Shown: positions 16,439 through 24,187 of the stretch, piece by piece | How the letters are laid out: every line of letters starts with the position of its first letter | Numbering within the stretch: the stretch's first letter is position 1 | Assembly (NCBI GenBank): GCA_046290675.1 | Contig: JBKAHA010000004.1 | Span: 496,001-560,000, forward strand | Reading direction: 5' to 3' | From: Aureliella sp046290675 | Lineage (GTDB): Bacteria; Planctomycetota; Planctomycetia; Pirellulales; Pirellulaceae | DNA: 64,000 nt | The notes under the pieces: generated by a model | What the model saw: only the letters and a program-made list of their open reading frames with translations | Told to the model about the DNA's origin: nothing | The model's database searches: none | Program-made: the position numbers and the translations under genes

Positions 16439-16464
16439 GTACAAAGTACTTGTACAAAGTACTA
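16439..16464. repeat. 13-bp tandem repeat downstream of rep
   Basis: Two adjacent copies of GTACAAAGTACT plus one base (16439-16451 and 16452-16464). Each copy contains the near-palindrome GTACAAAGTAC, so the pair forms both a direct repeat and a dyad. It lies 26 bases beyond the rep stop codon, between rep and the iterons. It may be an extra origin element or a regulator site. Confidence 0.5.
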
Positions 16465-16489
16465 TTATTGAAACAAATGTAATTGCTTA

Positions 16490-17779
16490 TTAAAGGTCGA
16501 ACTTGAGAACGTCCCCGATGCTTTCAAGCTTCTTACGGCGCTCTTCAACGTCTTTCTCTGGACGTGCGGTAGAACCGAATAATTCTGTTCTTAGCTTTGC
16601 CATCATCTGTTTGCTTTCACGGCTAAGCTCGCGAGGCTTTTCCTCATCGCGTTTAAGCTTCTGCCACCACTCAGGCGTGCCTCGAGTGCCTTTGTGGGCC
16701 TTATCGACTGAGTCGACTAGGAATGCCATCGGGCTAGCACTAAAGAACTTCTTACCAAATCGCTCCTGGGCTGCCTGAGTGATATCGCACCATTCGTTGA
16801 GCAGGCGGGGAGGGAAGCGACGGATAAGGCGAATAGCAGGTTCGTCCTCAAACCCAATGTTTCGAAGCGTTTCTAGGAGAGGGGAGTTGTAGGCATCTAC
16901 TTGGTAGCTTCGCTTCTTCACTTCCTTGAAGTAGAGCCCTTGAGACATTTTCACGAAGTAGTTTCCAGGCTTGGTTCGAAAGACTTCGCCTTCACTGATG
17001 ACGTGCATTTCTTCGAGCTTCTTGATGCAGCGGCTTACCTTGGCTTTCATCTCAGCAGTGGAGAGCGAATCGCTAAAGCCTAGAAGGTCTACGGCAACGT
17101 GCTCAAGCTTCAGGGCCTTGAGTTGTTTGCGGCGAGAGAGCACCTTGCTCGCGAATAGGAATAAACGCCTACTAGCGTTGTCTAGCTCGCGGTATACAGC
17201 GAGATCGAAGCGAAATTGGCCCGCAGCATGCTTTACCATTTCGAAGAACAGAGGGTCCCACACGATTCGCCAAGCACGAGATGACTTTGGGTCTTCTGGG
17301 AGGCTATAGCTGAAAAAGCCAAAGCTCACTCTGCGATGCTCTGAACGCACCGGGTCATAGAACCCGTCGTTCATGTAGGTCACGGCTGATAGTCGCTTGA
17401 GGGCATCAGCAAACTGCTTGTATTGGCGTCCACCGCGTTTGTTTGTTTGATTGATGACACCGAGCTGGCGGAGTATCCAATGCGGCGTAGCGACGAGCTC
17501 AGGCTCTGCATCGGCCGGTATTAGGCTTAAGGCTAGCAGGCCCCAAAGGTAAAGCTCATCGGCGGCTGAGAGTCCAAGCGGGGAGAACACTCGAGCTTGG
17601 GCGTAAGACCTGGTTCCGTGCTCATTGGGAAAGGAATACTTCGTTGCATAGACGAGGTTATCCACGAGAGATGCTCTGGGGTTCAGAGGGCAGAGTGCAT
17701 GCTCAACTAGCGAGAGCTGGCCGAGTCCGGTTACTCGGTTGGGTTCCGGCGTTTCTACTGGCTTTCTCTTGGCTGACAT
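16490..17779 (-). CDS. repA: plasmid replication initiator, RepA/RPA type
   Basis: A 429-aa protein resembling the RPA family of plasmid initiators (RepA-like winged-helix proteins). Supporting segments are ADELYLWGLLALSL and ATPHWILRQLGV (first winged helix), GFFSYSLPEDP, FRFDLAVYRELDNASRRLFLFASK and a second winged helix around LEHVAVDLLGFSD. The C-terminal 100 residues are charged. It would bind the iterons at 16,265-16,348, open the origin and recruit DnaB. An AAGGAG lies almost directly against the ATG, so the start is slightly uncertain. Its presence in DNA bounded by a tRNA fragment shows that the element has, or once had, autonomous replication. Confidence 0.8.
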   Translation of the reverse strand: MSAKRKPVETPEPNRVTGLGQLSLVEHALCPLNPRASLVDNLVYATKYSFPNEHGTRSYAQARVFSPLGLSAADELYLWGLLALSLIPADAEPELVATPHWILRQLGVINQTNKRGGRQYKQFADALKRLSAVTYMNDGFYDPVRSEHRRVSFGFFSYSLPEDPKSSRAWRIVWDPLFFEMVKHAAGQFRFDLAVYRELDNASRRLFLFASKVLSRRKQLKALKLEHVAVDLLGFSDSLSTAEMKAKVSRCIKKLEEMHVISEGEVFRTKPGNYFVKMSQGLYFKEVKKRSYQVDAYNSPLLETLRNIGFEDEPAIRLIRRFPPRLLNEWCDITQAAQERFGKKFFSASPMAFLVDSVDKAHKGTRGTPEWWQKLKRDEEKPRELSRESKQMMAKLRTELFGSTARPEKDVEERRKKLESIGDVLKFDL

Positions 17780-17911
17780 CTCCTTGCCCTCAGATGCTTT
17801 AAGTTGATTAAACCAACTAGCACGGGGCAGGGGATTTTGAAACAGGAAAGTTAGTTAGACCCTAGAGGTTAAGTGTCGCGAATTCGGAAGTCAGTACGGC
17901 GACTTAGTACT

Positions 17912-17935
17912 GAATTGCAAATTGCAATTTTGACA
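17912..17935 (+). promoter_or_regulatory. 19-bp palindromic operator (copy 1) overlapping a promoter -35
   Basis: GAATTGCAAATTGCAATTT at 17912-17930 is a palindrome with 8 of 9 arm positions matching around a central A. It runs directly into TTGACA (17930-17935), a consensus -35. A candidate -10, TAGTAA, lies 17 bases on at 17953-17958. The gene at 18134 follows. The same sequence recurs at 19042 and 19971. A repressor bound here would block the promoter; ParB is one candidate. Confidence 0.65.
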
Positions 17936-18011
17936 ATAACCACATGGGCTGGTAGTAAACCACGGGAAAACGCACCATTTTGGTGCCATTTGTGGGTAGA
18001 GGAACTTGCTG

Positions 18012-18107
18012 CTCTCGGTCGAGCTCAATTGAGTTGGGGCGAGAGGTGGTAAGAAGCTTAGGTTTTGAGAAGCGTTTCCTGGTCGAGTAACGAGCCGGAA
18101 ACGTTTC
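18012..18107 (+). promoter_or_regulatory. structured leader upstream of the 257-aa gene
   Basis: Two elements precede the ATG at 18134. The first (18012-18051) starts CTCTCGGTCGAGCTC and closes with CGAGAG, giving a 6-bp outer stem; it is nearly identical to 19155-19194. The second is a hairpin with an 11-bp stem, 18069-18079 with 18097-18107, containing one G-T. The gene then starts after CCCCTTTTGAGGAATGA. The repeated leader suggests shared post-transcriptional or DNA-level control of the two genes. Confidence 0.5.
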
Positions 18108-18133
18108 TATGTCTAACCCCTTTTGAGGAATGA

Positions 18134-18907
18134 ATGACCGATGCTAAATCGCTTGCTGAAGAGCTACGCACGACTCGAAAGCAACTAGCTTCCGCTGAAC
18201 GAACTATCGAGAGTGTGCTTCAACGAAACCGGGAAGAATTGCGAGTAATTCATCGCGATCACCAACTAGCGTTCGACCTACTACATCAAGATCCCAAGTA
18301 TGTAGACTGCGAGATGAATCTGCAGTTGCTTTGCCTGGGGGCACAGCTGCTGCTCAATGAACAGGAGCTTTGGGTGCCACCTGGTGTCCTTAGTGGGGAA
18401 ATCGAAGTTGGAAGCCCGTGGCCTGAGGACTTCAAAATCAAGGAGTTTCAGGTTGTTTCGGTATGCCCGACTCTTCTCCATCATTTGCTGTGGTTTCTTA
18501 TGGACGAAGAGGGCAACCTCCGAGGAAATATCACAGATGAAGAGCTAAAGGCTGAACCCAAGGAAATTGTGGAAGTTGACAAGAACTACTCGAAGCAAGT
18601 CCTTGTCGACAACCTAATATGGACGGTACTAAATCTGTGCCGGAATGGTTTAGCCGATGCTGAGAAAGACGGCCAGGAATTGTTCCCAACACTTCGGGAG
18701 TTTCCTGACCATCGTCTAATGCTTGGACTTACAAAACACGAACGAGGTATCGTCCACTACACGCCGGAAACGATTCTTAGAGCTTTCGCTGAGGACCTCA
18801 AGGCGGTTCAGGAAGTTCTTGGGGTGTTTCGATCGGCGAGGGAAAGATACGAATCTGGCAGACGGCAAGAGTTGTCTGAATCTATACGAGTCTTGCTCAA
18901 CGTCTAG
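18134..18907 (+). CDS. protein of unknown function, operator-leader regulon member
   Basis: A 257-aa soluble protein with a short coiled-coil start (SLAEELRTTRKQLASAERTI) and a mixed alpha/beta body that I cannot place in a family. It has a good ribosome binding site (GAGGA, 7 bases before ATG). It is preceded by a copy of the 19-bp palindrome, a probable promoter and a leader almost identical in part to that of the gene at 19297, so the two are probably controlled together. It lies between the replication and partition genes, where copy-number, stability or exclusion functions are common. No transmembrane segment or catalytic motif is evident. Confidence 0.7.
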   Translation: MTDAKSLAEELRTTRKQLASAERTIESVLQRNREELRVIHRDHQLAFDLLHQDPKYVDCEMNLQLLCLGAQLLLNEQELWVPPGVLSGEIEVGSPWPEDFKIKEFQVVSVCPTLLHHLLWFLMDEEGNLRGNITDEELKAEPKEIVEVDKNYSKQVLVDNLIWTVLNLCRNGLADAEKDGQELFPTLREFPDHRLMLGLTKHERGIVHYTPETILRAFAEDLKAVQEVLGVFRSARERYESGRRQELSESIRVLLNV

Positions 18908-19041
18908 TCGTTATTCGAAGACTCGTATTTTTGGGAGGTTCGCTGAACTTCGGTTTGCTTCCTACGCCTCCCTTCAAATCTTCTGCGGACCCTTTAGCCA
19001 AACGCTGCCTGATTTTCTTATGATTTCGGTCGGTTCGCACA

Positions 19042-19065
19042 GAATTGCAAATTGCAATTTTGACA
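19042..19065 (+). promoter_or_regulatory. 19-bp palindromic operator (copy 2) overlapping a promoter -35
   Basis: GAATTGCAAATTGCAATTT at 19042-19060 followed by TTGACA at 19060-19065, identical over 24 bases to the copy at 17912. A weak -10 (CAGTAT, 19085-19090) lies 19 bases beyond. The gene at 19297 follows. The identity extends through the -35, which suggests that repressor site and promoter were duplicated as one unit. Confidence 0.65.
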
Positions 19066-19154
19066 GAGGAAGGCCCCAGTGAAACAGTATGAGAAGTTTT
19101 CTCATAACAATGCTGGGAATCTGCATCGATAAATAAGAGTAGAAGTCTATATCA

Positions 19155-19263
19155 CTCTCGGTCGAGCTCGTTTGAGTTGGGACGAGAGGTGAAAGAGTCA
19201 AGAGGTTTCAAATTCCTTCGAGGGAAAGCAAGGGTAGTTCTTAGACTTTGAGGTCTAAGAACT
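19155..19263 (+). promoter_or_regulatory. structured leader upstream of the 151-aa gene
   Basis: The block 19155-19194 repeats the leader element at 18012-18051 with few changes, including CTCTCGGTCGAGCTC and the closing CGAGAG. A second hairpin follows with a perfect 11-bp stem, 19236-19246 with 19253-19263, and a 6-nt loop, then GCTTTT. Its sequence differs from the second hairpin of the other leader although its place is the same, which points to conserved structure. It could act as an attenuator. Confidence 0.5.
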
Positions 19264-19296
19264 GCTTTTGCATTTACATTTAACCCCGAGGAATAA

Positions 19297-19752
19297 ATGG
19301 AGTTTTCGAAAGAACGCTTGAAAGTAGCGTTCGAGCTAATCATCTCAGCCGAAGGTGCCTATGACTTGGACATCGATGTGCGAGCCCATGCGAGGCTCAA
19401 AACAAGCGACTGGCGTTATAAGCCTTTGCCGATTTCACGGCGTGGCACGACAGAAGACGTTTTTGATTTCCTAGATCGTCTAGATAGTGAATTGCGTCGG
19501 GATGTTATTGCCACCGCCCGAAGTCTCTGCTTGGATCTGGGGCTTTACGACATGAACATGGCAGCGAATCGACTAGGTGAAAATTTTCCACTGTTCTCCT
19601 ACGAAGAGTATATGTGGGTTTGTAGCCAACTTAGTGGGTATCCCAAAAGCAACCAGGATGAACCACGGTTTAGCCCCGAGAAGCTCTCAGAAGTTCTTGA
19701 GGAACTTTTGCAGGCACTCTTGGAAGCACAGCTTTTCGTTCAGCAGTGGTGA
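19297..19752 (+). CDS. small acidic protein of unknown function, same regulon
   Basis: A 151-aa protein, acidic and largely helical, without signal peptide or membrane segment. The start is supported by GAGGA 5 bases before the ATG, in the same CCCCGAGGAATAA context as the gene at 18134. The family is not recognised. It shares operator, promoter and leader with the 257-aa gene but the proteins are not obviously related, so the regulatory region rather than the gene was duplicated or conserved. A stable hairpin (19757-19788) directly follows the stop. Its place just before parA suggests a plasmid maintenance role, unproven. Confidence 0.65.
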   Translation: MEFSKERLKVAFELIISAEGAYDLDIDVRAHARLKTSDWRYKPLPISRRGTTEDVFDFLDRLDSELRRDVIATARSLCLDLGLYDMNMAANRLGENFPLFSYEEYMWVCSQLSGYPKSNQDEPRFSPEKLSEVLEELLQALLEAQLFVQQW

Positions 19753-19756
19753 ATTT

Positions 19757-19788
19757 AAACGGCAGCGTTCCCAAACGCGGTGCCGTTT
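19757..19788 (+). terminator. stable hairpin after the 151-aa gene
   Basis: An outer stem AAACGGCA/TGCCGTTT (19757-19764 with 19781-19788) encloses an inner stem GCGTT/AACGC (19765-19769 with 19774-19778). It begins 4 bases after the stop codon. There is no long T tract, so termination would be Rho-dependent or partial. Confidence 0.45.
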
Positions 19789-19970
19789 GGTGGGCGGAGT
19801 TTTAGAAGAACGGTTGTTCGTCTCTTGCACCTCCCATCAACTATCCCTTTCTCAAGCCTCAAAAGTCTGACGCAAACGACACGTACCCCAGAAGCTTGAT
19901 CAACATAATCCTTGACGACCTTCCCCACTTCGTGACAGCTTATCCGAAGTGATTCCAGCAACTTAAGTGA

Positions 19971-19989
19971 GAATTGCAAATTGCAATTC
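19971..19989 (+). promoter_or_regulatory. 19-bp palindromic operator (copy 3), perfect, upstream of parA
   Basis: GAATTGCAAATTGCAATTC is a perfect inverted repeat of 9-bp arms around a central A and is the most symmetric of the three copies. It ends 30 bases before the parA ATG. Partition operons are commonly autoregulated by ParA or ParB at a site in this position, and the same palindrome can serve as centromere (parS). It differs from the chromosomal parS consensus. Confidence 0.65.
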
Positions 19990-20019
19990 TTCAATGTTGC
20001 CAGTGGCTTGGGAGGATGT

Positions 20020-20832
20020 ATGGCCGCAGTAACGCTTTGCCTGATCAATCAGAAAGGAGGATGTGGGAAGAGTTCCACTTGCTTTCACCTTGCGGGGGCC
20101 TTTGCTGCAGAGGGCTACTCGGTCCTGATTGTTGATGCAGACCCTCAAGGCTCATTAAGCCAGGGCTTCTTTGGTTCTGATGTTATCGAGAACCTTCCAG
20201 CGAACGAAACAATCGCAGCCATCTTCGATGATAACAGCTTCTTTCTAGATCAGCGTTCACTTGTGCAACCCACTGATTTTCCTGGGATTTCCGTAGTCCG
20301 AACGAATCAAAGCCTTGCCCCTTACAACGCCCCCTGCCCCGAAGATGCAGGGATGATTCAATACTCGATGAGGGACTTCCTTGAGCAGTTCGATGAATAC
20401 GACGTCGTTCTTATTGATTGCCCGCCAAACCTTTATCAATGCAGTTGGAATGCTATGATTGCTTCTGACTACGTTGTGATTCCTGTCCCGCCCGAAGACT
20501 TCGCGACGCAAGGACTAAGAGCAGTCCACCAGTGCATCGATAACGCTCGAAAGCTGAATCCCAAACTTAGACGTCTTGGGCATCTTGTGACGCGTTTTGA
20601 TAGACGGCTGCTCGTGCATTGTTCCTATGAAGAGCGGATTCGAGGAATCTACCGGCACATGGTTCTCGATACTGTCGTTCCAGAAGCCTCTGCATTCAAG
20701 GTTGCACTCGCCTGTAGAAAGCCAGTGGAGTTTTACTCGAAGAAGAGTAAGGCAGCAGTCAGTATGCGGAGCCTGGTTAACGAATTGGTGAATCGCATCG
20801 CAGATAGAAACGAGAAGCGAAGAATTGGATAA
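20020..20832 (+). CDS. parA: ParA-type partition ATPase
   Basis: A 270-aa Walker-type ATPase for segregation of the element. The deviant Walker A motif KGGCGKSS spans residues 12-19; DADPQGSLS and VLIDCPPN follow as the A' and B motifs. The open frame runs back to a TTG at 19981, but the ATG at 20020 is preceded by GGGAGG and gives MAAVTLCLINQKGG, the normal N terminus for a small ParA without an HTH domain. It lies 21 bases before parB on the same strand. ATP-bound ParA coats the nucleoid and moves ParB-DNA complexes. Lack of an N-terminal DNA-binding domain suggests that ParB does the autoregulation. Confidence 0.93.
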   Translation: MAAVTLCLINQKGGCGKSSTCFHLAGAFAAEGYSVLIVDADPQGSLSQGFFGSDVIENLPANETIAAIFDDNSFFLDQRSLVQPTDFPGISVVRTNQSLAPYNAPCPEDAGMIQYSMRDFLEQFDEYDVVLIDCPPNLYQCSWNAMIASDYVVIPVPPEDFATQGLRAVHQCIDNARKLNPKLRRLGHLVTRFDRRLLVHCSYEERIRGIYRHMVLDTVVPEASAFKVALACRKPVEFYSKKSKAAVSMRSLVNELVNRIADRNEKRRIG

Positions 20833-20853
20833 CAAGAATTAGATACGGAAAGG

Positions 20854-21765
20854 ATGGCAAGCACACGCAATACCCTTGAAAGAATCAAAGCTAAAGTGGA
20901 TGAATCCATGGGCTTAAGAACCAATGATTCAAAGCCCAAGCTAAGTCCAGTTGCAAATGCAAAAGACGTGGGAAGACGGGCACTTAGAACCTTTGGGACG
21001 CTCGATATCAATAGCTTGATACCAGATCCAGAGCAGCCACGACGGGAGTTTGACGAGGCCGAGCTCGAGCTTCTTGCGGAGTCCCTAAAAGAAAAGGGCC
21101 AGCTTCATCCAATCCGCGTCAGGTGGTCAGAACAGCATTCGAAATGGATCATCATTTCAGGTGAGCGTCGATTCCGAGCTTCCCGAATCGCTGGGCTTCC
21201 GAGTGTTCAATGTCACTTCGTGGATGACCACTTGAGCAAGTCAGAGATTCTCGAGCAGCAGTTAATTGAGAACTTGGTCAGAGAAGACCTAAAGCCGCTT
21301 GAAGAAGCACGGGCATTTGAAGCACTTAGGGAAGTCACCGGATGGACCAGCAAGCAGCTAGCTGAATCGATTAGCGTGACTCCTTCTAAAGTGACTCGCT
21401 CTCTTTCGCTTCTAAAGTTACCTGAGGATATCCAGGAACGAGTCGAAGCGGGACTTATCGCATCGAGCACAGCTTACGAATTGAGCAAGCTAAGCAACGT
21501 CGATCAGATGCGAGCAGCACTGCAAAACTCTGAGGCTTCAGCTTCCACTCAGCTAACGGTCACGCAAGCACGCAAACAAGTGAGTCAGCGACGCGGGAAA
21601 GCAAAGCCAAAGTCGCGTGGCGTAAAGCAAACGTTCAGCACTGCCGCGGGCCCCAAGATCGTGGTTACTTCGAGTAGCCCAAGTAGCTACGAGGCAATCG
21701 AGCAAGCACTTGAAGAAGCTTTGGATGAGGTGCGTCACAGAATCGAGAACAACGTGCAATTGTAG
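20854..21765 (+). CDS. parB: ParB-type partition protein
   Basis: A 303-aa centromere-binding protein. The N-terminal nuclease-like/CTPase domain (about residues 45-135) has PDPEQPRREFDEAELELLAESL and GERRFRAS, the conserved CTP-binding motif. The helix-turn-helix domain follows (about 160-200, TSKQLAESISVTPSKVTRSLSLLKLP). A basic linker (QRRGKAKPKSRG) leads to a C-terminal dimerisation segment. It starts 21 bases after parA. The nearby 19-bp palindromes are candidate binding sites, judged only by position and number. Confidence 0.93.
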   Translation: MASTRNTLERIKAKVDESMGLRTNDSKPKLSPVANAKDVGRRALRTFGTLDINSLIPDPEQPRREFDEAELELLAESLKEKGQLHPIRVRWSEQHSKWIIISGERRFRASRIAGLPSVQCHFVDDHLSKSEILEQQLIENLVREDLKPLEEARAFEALREVTGWTSKQLAESISVTPSKVTRSLSLLKLPEDIQERVEAGLIASSTAYELSKLSNVDQMRAALQNSEASASTQLTVTQARKQVSQRRGKAKPKSRGVKQTFSTAAGPKIVVTSSSPSSYEAIEQALEEALDEVRHRIENNVQL

Positions 21766-21800
21766 CTTCTTTCTATATGTAACTTTACTGCAAAAATGGA

Positions 21801-21838
21801 CCGTGGTACTCCTACCCTATGTTGAAGGAATACCACGG
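21801..21838 (+). terminator. hairpin after parB
   Basis: Arms CCGTGGTACTCC (21801-21812) and GGAATACCACGG (21827-21838) pair with one mismatch over 12 positions, loop 14 nt. It starts 35 bases after the parB stop and could end the parAB transcript, although no T run follows. The ATG of the small frame at 21819 lies in the loop. Confidence 0.4.
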
Positions 21839-22160
21839 AATCATCACGGTTGATGGGCTACTTGCACTTAGCCTCGGCAACGCTGGTGCAGTGCATGTGG
21901 ATGTTCCCTTCTTGTTGTTCTGGGCACTGCTAACCAACGAGCAGGCCAACGAGATTAAGTCCGAACTTCTTTGGGGTGATCGACACCGTGCAATCTACCT
22001 CTTGAACCTCTACGCGGTATCCATCGGGAGAATTAGTCGTACAAGTCGTACAGAATCCAGAGTGGAAATTGAGCCCAGACCACCCGCACCGAAGGTCGCG
22101 TGTAAAGTCATTCAACTGTACGAGAAGTGTACGAGAACTACTGGTAAATCCTCGCATTAG
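21819..22160 (+). CDS. possible small protein between parB and the attachment site
   Basis: A 113-aa frame beginning MLKEYHGIITVDGLLALSLG, with a moderately hydrophobic centre (FLLFWALLT). No ribosome binding site precedes the ATG, which lies in the loop of a hairpin. The first 70 codons look protein-like but the tail is basic and serine-rich. I recognise no family. It may be a real terminal gene of the partition operon or a chance frame. Confidence 0.3.
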   Translation: MLKEYHGIITVDGLLALSLGNAGAVHVDVPFLLFWALLTNEQANEIKSELLWGDRHRAIYLLNLYAVSIGRISRTSRTESRVEIEPRPPAPKVACKVIQLYEKCTRTTGKSSH

Positions 22161-22277
22161 GTGTAAGATCTGGACACGAGGCGAAAATAGCCAACTCACT
22201 TTTGAGCAAGTAAAACCAAGGCCAAACCGCAGTTTTCCGAGTCGAACCAGACTCCGCTTTACGGGCATTTTTGTGAC

Positions 22278-22320
<43 letters not shown>

Positions 22321-22713
22321 TGATTCTTTTTCTGGGCATCGCTATATGCCATTTTTGACACGAGGCTGGATCCTCAATTTCGCGGCCCCCAGGCAATAAC
22401 GATCGGTTCGTAAGCTCCGCAGCCCCGTTTGCGGCAAACTAGTCGATGCGTGGCTACATCGAGATCTTCCGGAGCGATGTTGGATTGCTCTCGTCCACTC
22501 AAGACCGCTTCGTATTCAGCCATACGCCAATTCCCGCGGTGCCCAGCATGATTCAAGGTTTCGAAAGCCTGCGTCCGGCGATTAGTCATTTCGGTGTCCG
22601 ATGAGTCTCCTTTCGTATGCTGAGCAGCAGTTGCTGTGCTAAAAAGTGTGCGAGAGCGGTCTGTCCGCCTGGATACATCTGGTGTGCTCGTGCAGATTGA
22701 GATTGGAGCCGAG
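22321..22713. other. junction between element and chromosome
   Basis: This stretch has no convincing gene. A minus-strand frame reaches 22374; its last 71 codons (from an ATG at 22589) contain a CRKRGCG cysteine pair and could be a small gene or a remnant, but there is no well-spaced ribosome binding site. No terminator or RNA is evident. Confidence 0.4.
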
Positions 22714-23022
22714 ATGAAATTACTCGGGATTGTCATTTTGCTGTTGGCGGTACTCTCGCTGGCTTTCGCAGTCTTGGCGCATTCAGAACTGCGTGCAGCG
22801 GCCACTGCTGCGACGCCACCGACACCCAATGCAATGCCACTCAACAGGATTGTTGGACCAGAGCTGTTTGATCCTGGGCAAATCGGGCTCAAGCCGGCTC
22901 AATTAGCTGGGCGGGCGATGAACAGAATCTATGCGATTGGAGCTGCCTCACTTGTTCTTTTCGGTTTGGGGGCAATCGTGCTCATGAGCAGTAGACGCCC
23001 CATCAAGCGGAGCGAAGAGTGA
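22714..23022 (+). CDS. small protein with two membrane segments
   Basis: A 102-aa protein starting MKLLGIVILLLAVLSLAF with GGAG 5 bases before the ATG; the frame is open to 22636 but the upstream part lacks this signal. The first hydrophobic segment covers residues 4-22. A second (RIYAIGAASLVLFGLGAIVLM) is near the C terminus, which ends in basic residues on the cytoplasmic side. The middle, with TPPTPNAMPLNR, is probably periplasmic. The family is not recognised and the function is unknown. It is the first clear gene on the chromosomal side of the attachment site. Confidence 0.65.
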   Translation: MKLLGIVILLLAVLSLAFAVLAHSELRAAATAATPPTPNAMPLNRIVGPELFDPGQIGLKPAQLAGRAMNRIYAIGAASLVLFGLGAIVLMSSRRPIKRSEE

Positions 23023-23143
23023 TCGATTCATGTGCAACCGATGGCTAGCTAGCAAGTGGAAGTCATTCCATACCACCGTTGCCCGGAGCGAAAGTTGTGG
23101 GAGTTGCTCGATCGTCTAGGTGATCAATTGATGGAGAATTGAA

Positions 23144-24076
23144 ATGGACCGACGACAGTTTGTGCGTGCCGTGGGTTGCACGATGGCGGGATCCATGATG
23201 GCGAACACGATCATGGCCGTGCATCATGCGAAAGCAGCGGTGCAATCCGATCAAGGAACGAATGTAAGTGAGTTAAGGCTCGATGGTGTGCAGCTGGCCA
23301 TAGCAACCATATGCACCGACGGATTCGGAAACCATCATCATCGGCCCGCCATGGAATTCATTCCTCATCTAGGTTTCGAGAACGTAGAGCTGAACCTTTG
23401 GTATCTCGATCAAATTACTCCGGCCTACATTGCGGGACTCAAGAGACGGTGCGAGGACGCCGGCCTCAATCCTATCAGCGTTCAAGGTAGTAGCTTTGGA
23501 GCTGAAGGCAGGACCGCTGTGATGAAGGATTTTTCCCACAAGTTACTGATGATGCAGTACGCTAAGGAGCTTGGTTGCAATATCGTCAAATTCACGGGTG
23601 CTAAACGCGGTACTCAGGGTGGTCTCGACACGATCATTGAGGTTTGCAAGGAGCTAGCGCCGGCAGCGGAAGAATTGGGTGTGCTACTTACGCTTGAAAA
23701 CCACACTGGGAACAATCTCGAGACAATCGAGGACTATGAACGGATTTTCGAAGTTGTTGATTCACCAAATATTGGATTGTGTCTTGATACCGGACACTTC
23801 GAGGGATCGGGCATTGCTCTGAGCAATGTAGTTGGAAGCTTAAAATCACGTACATTGCATGTGGACTTGAAAGATTGCAAGCAGTTTGGGCAGGGGCACA
23901 ATACGGTTCCATTTGGGCAGGGAATGACCAACTTTAAAGCGTTCCTAAATGAACTCATGAGTTCGGGATATCACGGGTACCTCGTCGTCGAGCAAGCTTG
24001 GCCGGAACCTCGTGGCGATTGGCAAGCCGATCTCAGGTCGGCTTACCAATTCTTCAAGAAGTGGGAACGTGGATAA
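23144..24076 (+). CDS. exported sugar phosphate isomerase/epimerase-like TIM barrel
   Basis: A 310-aa protein with a twin-arginine signal (MDRRQFVRAVG, hydrophobic stretch, cut near AKA). The body is an AP endonuclease 2/xylose isomerase-like TIM barrel: FENVELNLWYLDQ at strand 2, LTLENHTGN with a metal-ligand Glu, GLCLDTGHFEGSG with Asp and His, HVDLKD and the final VVEQAW Glu. Such exported proteins are abundant in planctomycetes and probably epimerise or isomerise sugars released by polysaccharide breakdown. It lies 111 bases before a sulfatase gene on the same strand, so both may be used on the same sulfated sugar. The substrate is unknown. Confidence 0.85.
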   Translation: MDRRQFVRAVGCTMAGSMMANTIMAVHHAKAAVQSDQGTNVSELRLDGVQLAIATICTDGFGNHHHRPAMEFIPHLGFENVELNLWYLDQITPAYIAGLKRRCEDAGLNPISVQGSSFGAEGRTAVMKDFSHKLLMMQYAKELGCNIVKFTGAKRGTQGGLDTIIEVCKELAPAAEELGVLLTLENHTGNNLETIEDYERIFEVVDSPNIGLCLDTGHFEGSGIALSNVVGSLKSRTLHVDLKDCKQFGQGHNTVPFGQGMTNFKAFLNELMSSGYHGYLVVEQAWPEPRGDWQADLRSAYQFFKKWERG

Positions 24077-24187
24077 GCAATTTGCATCGCACAGGTTACC
24101 GGACGAAAGTTGTCCGCATGCTGACTCTACTCCGGATCGGATTGAAGATGCTTTTGCTGCACCAAGAAGTGGATCAGGCGGATAAGA

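Noticed and set aside
22374..22892. 172-codon minus-strand frame overlapping the plus-strand membrane protein gene
   Set aside because: Its upstream half is antisense to a gene with a good ribosome binding site and signal-like N terminus. Only the last 71 codons could be real, and they lack a well-placed ribosome binding site.
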